Assembly: GCA_030386875.1 (NCBI GenBank)
Contig: CM059559.1
Span: 61,828,392 to 61,892,391, forward strand
DNA: 64,000 bases
From: Morinoia aosen
Taxonomy: Eukaryota; Arthropoda; Malacostraca; Amphipoda; Talitridae
Direction: 5' to 3'
Every line of letters starts with the position of its first letter. Positions within the stretch are counted from its first letter, which is position 1. Position numbers and translations under genes: made by a program. Of the stretch, positions 1 through 11,472 are shown one piece after another. The notes beneath the pieces are model-generated. The model saw only the letters and a list, made by a program, of their open reading frames with translations. It had not been told where the DNA came from and ran no database searches.

Positions 1-773
1 TTGACTGAGCTGTAGCCTGCCACTTTCGGCTCAAAATTTTATTTCAAGAACAAGGTCTCAATCTACTGTCAATCCCAATACGTTGTTCTTGAATGCTTTA
101 AACGGATATATAAATTACTACAAATTCACCATTTACTGATTTAATAGTCAGTCGTTCGGCGCTGTAATTTATTCTATGGAATTTTTTGAAGAAAAATTGT
201 AATGTAACTTGCTCATTTTAAAATTTTCTCAATGTTTAAATCTCTCGAGATTAAATGAATTCAGTTGTGTTCGGCTTTAACAGAGTTCTCGTAATAAAGT
301 TTTGGGAACTTGAATCGGTTGTTTAGAGGGAGCTGCACAAATCCTTTGCTCTAATCGAGGGTGCCAATTGTATCTGATTTGTTCAGAGCGCGTTTGGGAG
401 TTACACAATTTCGTGTGGTATTTGTAGTAACTAACAATCTGTAAATTGTGTTGTGGGAATTAGCCACGAATATGACTCGATTGTAATAAATTAGTTTACC
501 TCTTATCCTTTTATGATATCTTGTAAACCTCTGTGCTGCGTGCCGGCCATTTTTCGAGTGATGCGATATTCCATTTGTTCACCTCACTTTTCATCTCTCG
601 GCGACGATCATAATAATTTTTTTTACTGTTACACATATGAACCACGGCGAGATATGAGACCCTATGCAGGGCTACTTAGTTATTTAGTTGCTCAAGTATT
701 ATCTAAATGGAACAGATATTTATTAATTTCTAGGAATAAAACTGTTCAACTTTCTTTTTGAGAGCTACCGATG
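1..773. other. No recognisable gene or element
   Basis: AT-rich sequence. An 82-codon frame (513-761) has no motif I recognise, no family resemblance and no context to support it. I see no terminal repeats or tandem structure here. It is the left flank of the hAT-like element that starts at 782. Confidence 0.5.
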
Positions 774-781
774 GTTCAGTC

Positions 782-2000
782 TAGAGATGTGACTAAAAAA
801 AAACCATGCCGTTTTTTTTAGAAAAACATGTTTTTTTACAAAAAAAACCGTGGCCAAAAAAAACGTGGATATTTTGTTTGTTTTTTTAAATTTTTTGTCT
901 GAAAATAACTCAGCAAGAAAAAGAACCACATTACATTATGTGTTTTCATGTCAGATTACAAAATAAAACAACATACTTCTTAATTGGTGGTTTTCCATGG
1001 TTTTATGAAATTTTTCATTTTCTGCGGTTTCATGCTTTGATATTTCATTTATTTTACAATACATGTGAATGACCTTCAACTCCCAAAATGGTGTGTTATA
1101 ATAACATATCTTTACTTATGGTCATTGATAGGGATGTGACTAAAAAACAATGCTGTTTTTAAAAAAAAACATGTTATTTATACAAAAATTATGAATAAAA
1201 AACATGGATAATAATATAATTATGTGACCTTAAAAATCCAAAGCTGTTTTTTTCCAAACATTGTTTTTTAACCGAAAAATCTTGACTAAAAAAACATGGC
1301 TATTATATTTTATGGGACCAAAAATTTTTTTTTTTTTAAAAAACATTTAAAAAAAATCGTGACTAAAAAAACACAGATGTAAATATCAGGAAAGTTATTT
1401 TTCTTTGATCGAATTGTCTTTAGAAACTTATAAACAAAGAATGCTGGTAATATTGAAATCATGTTTATTAGAACTGTACTAGGTCTTAGAATAAAATATC
1501 TACAAAGAATTTATTTACTCCATAAAACCTTTCAGAGACCAGCTCCATCCTCAGTCATTCAGTAAAATTTGGTGAAATGGACAATGAATTTTCACTGTTC
1601 CTTTGAAAAACATTTGACTGAATGACTTACTGAGGATGGAGCTAGTCTCCGAAAGGTTTTATAGAGTGAATAGATTCTTTGTGGATATTTTATTCTAAGA
1701 CCTGGTATGATTCTAATGGATATTAATATTTGTTATGTGACCAAAAAATCCATGCTATTTTTTTAATGTTTTTGTTACAAAAAAGTCATGACTAAAAAAC
1801 ACGGATATTAATATACTTTATTTTACCATAAACAACCATGCTGGGTTTTTTGAAACATCTTTTTACAGAAAAATCATGATTAAAAAATGTGGATATTAAT
1901 ATATTTTATGTGCCAAAAAAAACATGCTTTTTTTTTAAATCACGTTTTCTTTACCAAAAAAATCATGATGTAAAAACATGGATATTAATGACTTTTTGTG
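782..2000 (+). repeat. AT-rich ~90-bp repeat units, forward orientation
   Basis: Degenerate units recur with a spacing near 87-91 bp, for example GGATATTAATAT near 1801, 1888 and 1979. Each unit alternates T-runs and A-runs around CATG, so single units are also partly self-complementary. The palindrome at 1462-1722 lies within this block. Confidence 0.6.
1462..1722. repeat. Long imperfect palindrome 1
   Basis: Two arms of about 110 bp pair with a few mismatches around a loop of about 45 bp (about 1576-1620). Landmarks are AGGTCTTAGAATAAAATATC on the left (1481-1500) and its complement on the right (about 1684-1703), plus AGCTCCATCCTCAGT and its complement. No coding content. It lies inside the hAT-like element, so it may be a foldback insert or an internal duplication. 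Confidence 0.7.
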
Positions 2001-2039
2001 AAAAAATCATGGTTTTTAAAATGTCATGTTTATTTTGGT

Positions 2040-3030
2040 CAGATAAAATTTAACAACACTCCTGTTTTTTGTAAAAAAATTTTTTCTTCAAAAAGCATGG
2101 TTTTTTGGTCACCTAAAATAAATTAATATCCATGTTTTTTTTACAGATTAGATTAGTCATTAGTTTTAGCCTCCCTACCCAGCAACAAATGCGATCCAAA
2201 GAGAGGAAGGAAGATTAGGAAACAAGATCGAAGTTGAAGAAGACAGTATTAGGTGCTGAAAAACAGGACAGCAGTGAATCAAAAAGAGGTGGTCCTCAAC
2301 ATAACAAAAGCATTTTATTTCAACAAAAAGGAGGCCTACCTAACTCTCAGCTTGGGCCCTCACATTGTCCTCCTGGGAGCGCTAGTTCCCATAGATACAA
2401 TAGTTGTATCCCCCTGAGGGGGTGTTTTTTTACAAAAAAGTCGTGACCAAAAAATGAATCATAATAAATTTTTAATAAAAAAACATGTTTAAAATAAAAC
2501 AATGAGTTTTTTGGTAACATAAAATATGTTAATATCCATGATTTTAAGACACGGTTTTTTATGAAAAATACATAAAATAAAACAGCATAGTTTTTGTTTG
2601 CATAAAATATATTCATATCCAGGTTTTCTTATACATCATTGTTTGTAAAAAACCATAATTTTTAAAAAAACAGCATGGGGTTTTTTTAGGTCTCATAAAT
2701 ATATTCATGTTTTTTAGTCATGATTTTTTAGTACAAAAACATTTTTTTAGTCTCATAAATATATTCATGTTATTTCAGTCATGATTTTTTAGTGAAAAAC
2801 ATGTTTTTTTTAAAACTGCATGGGGCTTTTTAGGTCACATAAAATATATTGTCTTTTAGTCATGATTCTTTGTAAAAAAAACAGCATGGGTATATTTGGT
2901 ACCCGAAAATATATTAATATTCATTTTTATTAGTCAGAATTTTTTGTAAAAAAACATGTTTTTAAAGAAACAGCATATTTTTTTTGGTCATCTAAAATAT
3001 ATTAATATCTATGGTTTTTAGTCATTTTTT
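2040..3030 (-). repeat. AT-rich ~90-bp repeat units, inverted orientation
   Basis: The motifs of the left block reappear as complements: GGTCACATAAAATATATT, AATATCCATG, TTTTAGTCATGATTTTTT. The array therefore changes direction near 2000-2150, giving the whole element foldback character. The stretch 2155-2420 has normal composition and does not match the units; I cannot classify it. Confidence 0.6.
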
Positions 3031-3037
3031 TGTAATG

Positions 3038-3340
3038 AAAACAAAAAAGAAACCATACAGTAAAAGTGGTGGCTGATAACCCACAATTACCTAGAGGAGT
3101 CTAAGAGGTACAGCAGGAGCCACAGAAATTATATTGATGGAGTCAAAATTCAGAGCTTATTATCTCTGCAAAGTTTGATTTTTTTGGTCACATAAATCAG
3201 ACATAGTAGAGGTAGTAAGCTCTGAATTTTGACTCCATCAATATAAGTTCTGTGGCTCCTGCTGTTCCTCTAAGACGCCTCTAGGTAATTGTGGGTTATC
3301 TGCCACCGCTTATACTGTATGCTTTCTTTTTGATGTTTTT
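3038..3340. repeat. Long imperfect palindrome 2
   Basis: Arms of about 115-125 bp include GATAACCCACAATTACCTAG on the left and its complement on the right (about 3281-3300), with a loop of about 45 bp near 3165-3205. The loop contains TTTTTTGGTCACATAAAT, a fragment of the array unit. It suggests an inverted duplication of one sequence on both sides of a single unit. Confidence 0.7.
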
Positions 3341-3537
3341 ATGACAATAAAATGACTAAAAAATATGGATATTAACATATTTTAGGTGTAAAAAAAAAAA
3401 CCCAGACATATACTTAACAAAATTTAGGTGTACAAAAAAAATAAAAAAAAAAACAAAAAAAAAACACTTAAACACGTTTTTTTGCAAAAAAAACCGCAAT
3501 CAAATAAAACCGTTTTTTTTGCATCACTAGTTCAGTC

Positions 3538-4133
3538 TAGCCAAGCTTTCGGAAAGTTCAGTTGCACCAAAAATGAAATAGATATTGACCGTCCATTGAC
3601 TGGCCGGATCCGTTGCTAAAAACACATGGTACTACGGAACGAAATTAATTAAGGGATACTGAATAATGGCCCAGCCTATGGAAAAGTGTTAAATGTTCAC
3701 ATTTTAGAATTTCACAGTAGGGGCACGTAATGCCTCGACGTTGGAAATGGTTTGATAGAAAAGCTAGGCACTGGCAATTGTGAAAACGACGTAAGATTAT
3801 AAAAAATCGCAGAGAAAGGAAGGGAAAGAAAAGGAAACCTCGAAGGTGAAGAAAAGAGGCCTATTAGCATGATACTGGAATAAATTACTTTTTAGATTGT
3901 TGCACATGAAATGGATTGTTAATGAGTTTTTTATCCACAAGTAAAAACTTGAAAATATGTGTTTATGTTTATTCTTAGCTCATTATCATTCAGACAATAC
4001 AACTATTAAAAATTGCCCCGCCAAGTTGTTCTGTGACCATGTTGATGACTACGTAATATCGAGGGAATTTCCTGCATGCCCAGTTAAAAGCTGGACAACT
4101 GTTCCTCAGAAGCTCTACGAAACATTTGGCGCC
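3538..4133. other. No recognisable gene or element
   Basis: Between the hAT-like element and the first Harbinger element. A frame starting at 3957 runs into the Harbinger element and resembles no protein family in this flank. Confidence 0.5.
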
Positions 4134-4271
4134 TTAAGGCCCGGCTACACTATGCGTTTTTTACTGCGCGAATCTCAGGCATTTTTTAACTCCTGCATGC
4201 CTGAGCGGCTACACTACAGTACGCGGGGCGGCGGAGCAGCGGGGTTAGTTGAATGCTGCGGCTCGGAGAGT

Positions 4272-4349
4272 ACGGATGTAGATGAACGTGCGCTCCGGTT
4301 AGTAGCTATCACATGTGCGATAGGGAAGAAAAAAAGAACGACAAGTGAC
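4272..4349 (+). pseudogene. Possible N-terminal remnant of Harbinger transposase
   Basis: The frame here reads DVDERALRLVAITCAIGKKK. A stretch of the form 'LVA-CAI-KKK' is common near the start of insect PIF/Harbinger transposases. It lies just inside the left end of a TTA-flanked Harbinger element, which supports the idea. No start codon sits at a natural place, the similarity ends within about 26 codons, and no DDE residues follow. This is a weak call based on short resemblance and context. Confidence 0.3.
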
Positions 4350-4697
4350 TCACGCTACCTATCTATTTCCTTCATGCATAAGTAATTTACAGTCAATCAA
4401 AGACATAACTACCCAACTATGTTTCATTCTAATTAACAAGAAACAGGGTTGATTTACTCGAAATAAATGCTATATATTTCAAAAATATATACACGGTATT
4501 CATTTTTGATTTTGGTTTTATTCACTCAGGTACAAATGCAATGGGAAGAATTATTTAACTTGTATATTTTCTATATACAAATAAATAATACACATGACTT
4601 ACCTGAGCGACTATTTGACTATGCAAATTTGATGTTGACCGCCGTCTTTCTACCCATCATTAAGAAATGACAACATATCATAGCAAGATTGGGTCAG

Positions 4698-5972
4698 TGT
4701 TATGCTTCTCCGCATAACTGTGTACGGAATATCGCTAAGGATCCGAATAATCGTCCGGCCAACGACTTATTCATAAATGATCCAAAAGACCGAATATTAA
4801 GCCTGATTTCTGCGAGAAAGCATCACATCGTTGAATTCTAGGACAGTCGACTCTTCACGAACAACGTTCGAACGTCGCCGTTACAAGGAGCGAACGATCA
4901 CGCCAGCCGAAGATGCCAAGAACCTCAACGGATGTCTTCATTTGCTTTAATTCATATGTATAACATTGTTTGTGGGGATTTTTATATAGTAATGAGGGTA
5001 AGGTTAATGATGTATGTTTTCTATTCGATTGTAGAGATATATCACGTTCTTATTGGTAACCTTGTTAGGTTGTTATTCAAACTCGGCACCTCAAGGTGAC
5101 GCCGAGCGCGGGTGCCTGAGGGAGAGCGGGCAGTAGAGGCTGGGACACGATCACAAACAGCCGCACACGAGTTTATTCCTCTACCTTGGTCCAGTTGGGC
5201 CGAGGCTTTGCCTCTTAAATTCACTACTCAAAGCCATCCCAGAATATCTGTGCCCTCATTCGCTCGAAAGTGATTAACTTCAAGAATACTCAACTACAGT
5301 GCCAGCATAAAATAAATTTGAGATCATCAATCTAGATTGCTATCGGCATAGCCCCAGCCATCAACCCGGTCTCCGCCCTCAACCAAATATGGCGACCTTG
5401 CTTCAGCGCGCCAGCCAGGCGACATTCAAACAGCGAGGCCAATCTCCAAATCTCAAGATAAGTTTCCCTCTGATTTCATGTCAAACCCCAGTCCCCACTC
5501 AAGCTTCTGAGTATATTAGGATGTGAATGCGTAGGTCGCGTGCGCTCAATTTAGTTTGCGTAATTTCGATGATTAATGTCTCAATATTTTACTTCGATCA
5601 ATAGCGAATTTCTTTAATGTCCTTGTGTTCTTCATATCCTTTAGATAGTTAGGAAAGGAGGATGATATGATTTAGAAAGAAAAGATGATGTTTGAAGCCA
5701 GGAAACAAGGCTAGAATGCACGATTAATCTATGGCCTTAAGTCGCTCGATACGCTTACCGAAGATTGAATTAAATATTTACTCAGGCTTACTCTGAGTTG
5801 GTGGCAGCTACCTTGATATTAACAAGTAGAAAATAAAAGAAATGTGACGAATAATCTTAATGTCACGACTAATAATATCACATGAAAAATATCATGCATC
5901 GTAACAAAGAATGACGGCAGAAGAAAATGAAGACCGTGACCTCAGCGAGATAAAATAAAGAGGGTCACGACA
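4698..5972. repeat. Left LTR
   Basis: 1275 bp, TG...CA ends, same length as the right LTR. A TATATA stretch lies near 4984 and an AATAAA near 5311, which could serve as promoter and polyadenylation signals; neither is proven. A 60-codon minus-strand frame (5042-5224) recurs in the other LTR only because the LTRs are duplicates. Confidence 0.9.
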
Positions 5973-5974
5973 TA

Positions 5975-5992
5975 TGGCGGCTGAGCGTTGGG
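5975..5992 (+). promoter_or_regulatory. Putative primer-binding site
   Basis: Starts TGGCGGCTGAGCG two bases after the left LTR. TGG pairs with the CCA tail of tRNAs and this spacing is usual for LTR elements. I could not assign the tRNA. Confidence 0.4.
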
Positions 5993-8900
5993 ATTTGAGT
6001 TTTGCTTTAAATGTAAATGTTACTGTAAAATCTCATGCCTGCCGAACTCACACCTCCAAATAAAAATATATGTGCATTCAAATTTAAAAATCTATATTTG
6101 GCTGACTAAAAATAATTTCTTTATCTGAATCATCTCATCTCTCTCTTCCTAATGAATACTTATTTGCGGGATGTCATCAGGAACGATGAATGAATGTTGC
6201 ATTAATGTTTCATATTTCAATGTTGTCGATAGACTTATAATGTGTACGGATGTTCAACGTTTCCCTTCATCAATTAATTTCAATTACAGTATGCGGCATT
6301 TTCTGTACCATCTAATGTAAAAACTGAAATGTAACAACATGCTATGTTGGAGACGAATGTTAGGATCGAACATTCCTCAATCCTTGAGTGAGCCGGCTCT
6401 GCCGCGGCAGCTCACGCCCTCGCCAATGGAATGTGAGACTATAAACAAAGCCCACGTATCGGCGTACGAACTGCCACAAAACCACACTCAACAGCTTTCC
6501 GTGATTCTAAACTTCAATAATGCGAACGATAAATGTTGTGAATCACGATTTTCTTAGTTTAGGCATGTAATGGTTACGTTTTTCTAGTGAAAAATAAATT
6601 TAATTACATGTGAGAACGTAAAAATTTAATTATTTCATCATTACTGCGTGTAAAATTTCTAATTCGACGTTCATCAAACAAATTTCTGCGGATACCACGT
6701 CATAATTATGTCAATATCATGTGAATTTTATATTCAAAATTTAAATATTGATGACCAAAACCAGCTTATGGATAATTTTATTTCAATATCTGGAGTATAG
6801 GACTCCCAGCACTCGAGCCACACCCGTGTTCAGGCTGGCATCCAAGCACGATCAAAGCTCCTTTGTTGTCATCGTGGGAGCAGCCGCAAGGCTCACCACA
6901 GCTTTGACGACAAAAATTTCGTAGAGCACGAATGTAAAATCTCACGAACCACGGATTGGTAAATTTTAGATGTAATACTTTACGCTTTCAAATAAAATTT
7001 AATTTGATAACGTGCGAGAACAAAATTCAATTAAATTCATTATTGCTACGGGAAATTTATGCGATGTAATCAGTAAATACTAACGATCTTACACGAAGTT
7101 TGTCTGAGAATTTACTACGGATGCTGGGAATTGCTATTGCAATTTAAAGTCAACGTATAATAAATTTAATCTTTTTCCAATATATGATGTGCGATTTCTT
7201 GATCAATTATCTGGGTATTACGTACAATAAATTTAATTCCACTTACCAGCGACATTATTCCAATGAGAATGTAAACTGGAGACATTTGTCTGCTATTAGA
7301 ATTGCTAGTGAGTTAAGGTTTGCAAAAATTTAATTACGGTTCCTTGGACCAGTCTCATTTTGACGTATAATCTAAAGAATTAGATTTACTATTACTCTTA
7401 AAATAATTAATAACCTGCGAATACCTCACATGGGGACTCATGTTGTCACTGAAACGTAGTATAAATGATGCGCGAACTACTAGGAAAACACGACAACGTA
7501 TCTGAATAGTGAAGTAAATTTAGTTCGTGATTTCAAAAAAAAAATTTGGTACGGCCAGGATTTATTTCAAACGGGTTTATTCAATCTCGACGATCTCGTA
7601 TTAATATGTTTGCTCAAACGTTCTACTGGTCCTGAACAACTAGGAATTTCATTGCGTCGAGTTGGTCAAATTTAAATACTATGTATTATTTTTGTAATTA
7701 ATATTTCTGTGTGGGGAAAATAGTTCAATTTTATTTCGCTTTCATGTATTTCGATAATTCCGTAAATGTGTGTGTACTCGTAGGATGTAATTAATTTTAA
7801 ACTTTGCGATCTATACTTGAAGAAAATTTTGAACCTTATGTTCTATTCGTAATTTGCTTATAATAACGTAAATTCAAACATAGGATGCTTAAGTCCCTTT
7901 GTAAATACTTGGGAGTTTGAGAGGGAAGACTTGGTTGACGTGATATAGAGGGAGACTTGGGAAAAATTAAAGAAGAACATCAGAACAAACACTTAATGGG
8001 ATTGACCTTTCAGGAATGGTGGATGACATCAGCTGAGCGCGGCGGAACGCACGCGCCGGCACAATCACTCACCACTCACCATGGTTGGTGAGAGCGGCAC
8101 CTCCACGAACACGCGCTGCACCACCGCTCTCACCGTCGCCCTGCTCGGACGACATCACTACTACGGGTTGGCCACGCATGCGCTGCGCCCCTGCTCCCTA
8201 CTCCACCATCTACACGACGCTTGGAGCACGACGCAAGACGACAACCACCTGAGCTCGCGCGCCGACTAACAGAAAACGGCGAGGCGTAGAAAACTTCGCC
8301 AGGCGGCAGCTGGCTATCTCGACACGCAGCTGCAGACCTGAGCCCGCACACCGACTCGTAGAAAACGAGTACGCGAAGAAAACTTCTTATCAGCGGACTG
8401 GGTCGACAACCGCGGTTAATTTTCTACTGAGGCACTGTGAATAGAAAACGACTGGCATTTAAAATTTAAAGGACAGCTCAACATTGGGATTTCAATCACG
8501 ACTTCGGACTTTGGATGGATTCGACGACGACGGCTTCTGATGTGATCAACGACGATGAAAATAATACGGAGGCCCAGATGAAAATCAGCGTATCTACTCA
8601 AAGATCTCAGCATAAAGGCAGCGAATCCTACGCAACCCCAAAAAAGATGATGAACTCCACGAGGTAGTAGTCCACTTCGACCGACGACACACGGAATATA
8701 TTTCGGAGATCTCTATAAGACTTCTGCAAAGTGGTGGAGCAAGTTATGCAGCCTAGGACTATACGACTTGGGTGTATTTGGAAGTGTTCGCTACACTTCC
8801 GAGGGTTTTCACTCTCAAGGATTACTGCAGTGATCCACGCAACGGAGGGAGTGGTCGGTGCCATCTATAGGACACGGTTCTGCCCATAGGACAACTATAA

Positions 8901-9069
8901 TGACTCCTTCATTTGACGACTCCAAACCAGCGCTCGCCAGAAGAGCAAACTCCAGTTGTAAGCATCTTGACTCTTCCATGATCCACGCATTTAAGGCGTC
9001 GGCTGCACGTGTGAGCAACGTCGAAGAGAAGCCTTTCGAGCACAAGCTGGAGCTTGTGATTTGTTCGGC

Positions 9070-9081
9070 CACGGGGGATTC
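9070..9081 (+). promoter_or_regulatory. Putative polypurine tract
   Basis: A short G-rich run (CACGGGGGATTC) lies directly before the right LTR, where the plus-strand primer is expected. It is short and not pure purine, so the call is tentative. Confidence 0.35.
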
Positions 9082-10356
9082 TGTTATGCTTCTCCGCATA
9101 ACTGTGTACGGAATATCGCTAAGGATCCGAATAATCGTCCGGCCAACGACTTATTCATAAATGATCCAAAAGACCGAATATTAAGCCTGATTTCTGCGAG
9201 AAAGCATCACATCGTTGAATTCTAGGACAGTCGACTCTTCACGAACAACGTTCGAACGTCGCCGTTACAAGGAGCGAACGATCACGCCAGCCGAAGATGC
9301 CAAGAACCTCAACGGATGTCTTCATTTGCTTTAATTCATATGTATAACATTGTTTGTGGGGATTTTTATATAGTAATGAGGGTAAGGTTAATGATGTATG
9401 TTTTCTATTCGATTGTAGAGATATATCACGTTCTTATTGGTAACCTTGTTAGGTTGTTATTCAAACTTGGCACCTCAAGGTGACGCCGAGCGCGGGTGCC
9501 TGAGGGAGAGCGGGCAGTAGAGGCTGGGACACGATCACAAACAGCCGCACACGAGTTTATTCCTCTACCTTGGTCCAGTTGGGCCGAGGCTTTGCCTCTT
9601 AAATTCACTACTCAAAGCCATCCCAGAATATCTGTGCCCTCATTCGCTCGAAAGTGATTAACTTCAAGAATACTCAACTACAGTGCCAGCATAAAATAAA
9701 TTTGAGATCATCAATCTAGATTGCTATCGGCATAGCCCCAGCCATCAACCCGGTCTCCGCCCTCAACCAAATATGGCGACCTTGCTTCAGCGCGCCAGCC
9801 AGGCGACATTCAAACAGCGAGGCCAATTTCCAAATCTCAAGATAAGTTTCCCTCTGATTTCATGTCAAACCCCAGTCCCCACTCAAGCTTCTGAGTATAT
9901 TAGGATGTGAATGCGTAGGTCGCGTGCGCTCAATTTAGTTTGCGTAATTTCGATGATTAATGTCTCAATATTTTACTTCGATCAATAGCGAATTTCTTTA
10001 ATGTCCTTGTGTTCTTCATATCCTTTAGATAGTTAGGAAAGGAGGATGATATGATTTAGAAAGAAAAGATGATGTTTGAAGCCAGGAAACAAGGCTAGAA
10101 TGCACGATTAATCTATGGCCTTAAGTCGCTCGATACGCTTACCGAAGATTGAATTAAATATTTACTCAGGCTTACTCTGAGTTGGTGGCAGCTACCTTGA
10201 TATTAACAAGTAGAAAATAAAAGAAATGTGACGAATAATCTTAATGTCACGACTAATAATATCACATGAAAAATATCATGCATCGTAACAAAGAATGACG
10301 GCAGAAGAAAATGAAGACCGTGACCTCAGCGAGATAAAATAAAGAGGGTCACGACA
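9082..10356. repeat. Right LTR
   Basis: 1275 bp, almost identical to the left LTR (two differences seen by eye). Ends GTCACGACA and is followed by the duplicated GGTCAG. Confidence 0.9.
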
Positions 10357-11472
10357 GGTCAGTCGCTGTACCTCCTCTGTACCTGCTTCGATTTTTTTAA
10401 ATGTTGAACATTTTGTTCAGCCTAAAAATACTGTGTCTTCAATGTGTGAATCTTATTTTTACTAGTTCAAAATGACAGAGTTACACCACAACGAAAAGTT
10501 ACATGTCCTCTGTTTAGCAAGCATAAAACTAAGCTCGAAATGTCAATTGAGCCTGAAAAAACTAAAAACAATGTCAATTGAGCCTGAAAACATTTCTATC
10601 CGTGGTGGCCTCTTTTGGTGGAATTTTATTCTGTAATGTCTATTATCTCTTCCGAGCTTTTCAAGGAAATCACAATTTCGAAAACGATAACTCAAGTTTC
10701 AAAATCTTGGGCTTTATACTAAGTGGTAGCAAGGTTACTGGTCAAACGAATTTAAAACATTTTTTCGCAATATCAATTAGAAATATCAAAGCAAAATGAT
10801 GAATTTCAACAGAGAAAGCTTCAAAGAAAATTTCTATTTGTAAAAATATGCTGATTGCGTATTCTGGATACCATAATCCAAATGAAAAGGAATTTAATCG
10901 CCACTGAAAAATAATGCAGTTGAATAATTTCTTGTATTTCTTAAGCTTTATCCTCGTTGCTATCAAAGCTATCGATTAGAAGAGGGAGTCACACAGACGG
11001 ATGGACGCGGCTACTTTTATAATAGTGGTTATATCAACTGTCAATGCCTTCTCAGTGTCTAGAGATGTTAACCTAGTTTTGTAAGCAAATTCTTATAACT
11101 TTATTTCTTATATGTTGAATTTTTGACGTTTCAGAGGCATTCCTTTACTTTAAATTGGTCTCTGAGCTGGAGCACCAGCTCGCGTGCCCAATCACTCGTT
11201 GTAGAAAGCGCAAGCAATAGACAGAAGTACAATAGAACACTCCATGATAAAGTACAACTGCAAAATGGGAGAGCTGTCGGGCGATGACCCTGAAATGATG
11301 TGTAGTTCACTCCTAACTACGCGCCACAGATGCTTGCTGCACAAGAAGACGCGTCAAAAACCGCACACCGTCGAAGTTCATGCAGCACTCGTGCATCCGA
11401 CATGCATGCGTCAAATTAGGGCGAGTCGCGCGTGAGTTGCACGAAGAAACGCATAGTGTAGCCGGGCCTTTA

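Larger units (their letters stand above)
782..3529. mobile_element. Non-autonomous hAT-like transposon with palindromic AT-rich array
   Basis: The ends read TAGAGATGTG... on the left and, in reverse complement, TAGTGATGC... on the right, matching the TARNG start typical of hAT elements. Both sides are flanked by a perfect 8-bp duplication, GTTCAGTC (774-781 and 3530-3537), the hAT target-site length. The interior has no transposase. It is built from loosely conserved ~85-95-bp units containing GGATATTAATATATTTTATG, GACCAAAAAA and CATGTTTTTT blocks. Units run forward from about 790 to 2000, mostly inverted from about 2040 to 3030, and forward again near 3340-3520. Two long palindromes (1462-1722, 3038-3340) and an unrelated ~260-bp segment (about 2155-2420) interrupt the array. 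Many subterminal repeats in both orientations are known in hAT elements, where they bind transposase; that role is inferred here. Confidence 0.75.
5973..9081. other. LTR element interior without recognisable coding sequence
   Basis: 3109 bp. Frames such as 6339-6557, 8081-8269 and 8858-9160 are short and have no gag or pol motif; the last runs into the LTR. Composition changes from AT-rich on the left to mixed near 8000-9080. This agrees with a large retrotransposon derivative. Confidence 0.6.
4698..10356. mobile_element. Young non-autonomous LTR retrotransposon (LARD-like)
   Basis: Two 1275-bp direct repeats, each starting TGTTATGC and ending GTCACGACA, bound a 3109-bp interior. A 6-bp duplication, GGTCAG, flanks the whole (4692-4697, 10357-10362). 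A TGG two bases after the left LTR fits a primer-binding site and a G-rich tract precedes the right LTR. I find no gag, protease, RT, RNase H or integrase motif in the interior in any frame, so it must have been copied by proteins from a related element. By eye I saw two differences between the LTRs (CTCGG/CTTGG near 5086/9470; AATCTCC/AATTTCC near 5446/9830), so the insertion is recent. It sits inside the Harbinger element 4137-11469. Superfamily is not determinable from the ends alone. Confidence 0.85.
4137..11469. mobile_element. PIF/Harbinger-like transposon, split by an LTR element
   Basis: The left end (from 4137) and the reverse complement of the right end (from 11469) share a perfect 23-bp inverted repeat beginning AGGCCCGGCTACACTATG. 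A TTA duplication, the classic PIF/Harbinger target, flanks it (4134-4136, 11470-11472). Without the 5.66-kb LTR retrotransposon and its duplication the element is about 1.67 kb. Its left arm has a weak remnant of a Harbinger nuclease start (4272-4349); the right arm (10363-11469) has no recognisable coding sequence. The end sequence resembles the other TTA elements in this window (45789, 47595, 51936, 62319), which share the pattern CC-GT-ACACTA. It must predate the LTR insertion. Confidence 0.75.

Noticed and set aside
782-3529. CRISPR array or centromeric satellite
   Set aside because: Units are degenerate, switch direction and are bounded by an 8-bp target duplication; an element explains them better.
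5042-9608. Identical 60-codon minus-strand frames at 5042-5224 and 9426-9608
   Set aside because: They are identical only because they lie in the two LTRs; no motif supports a protein.
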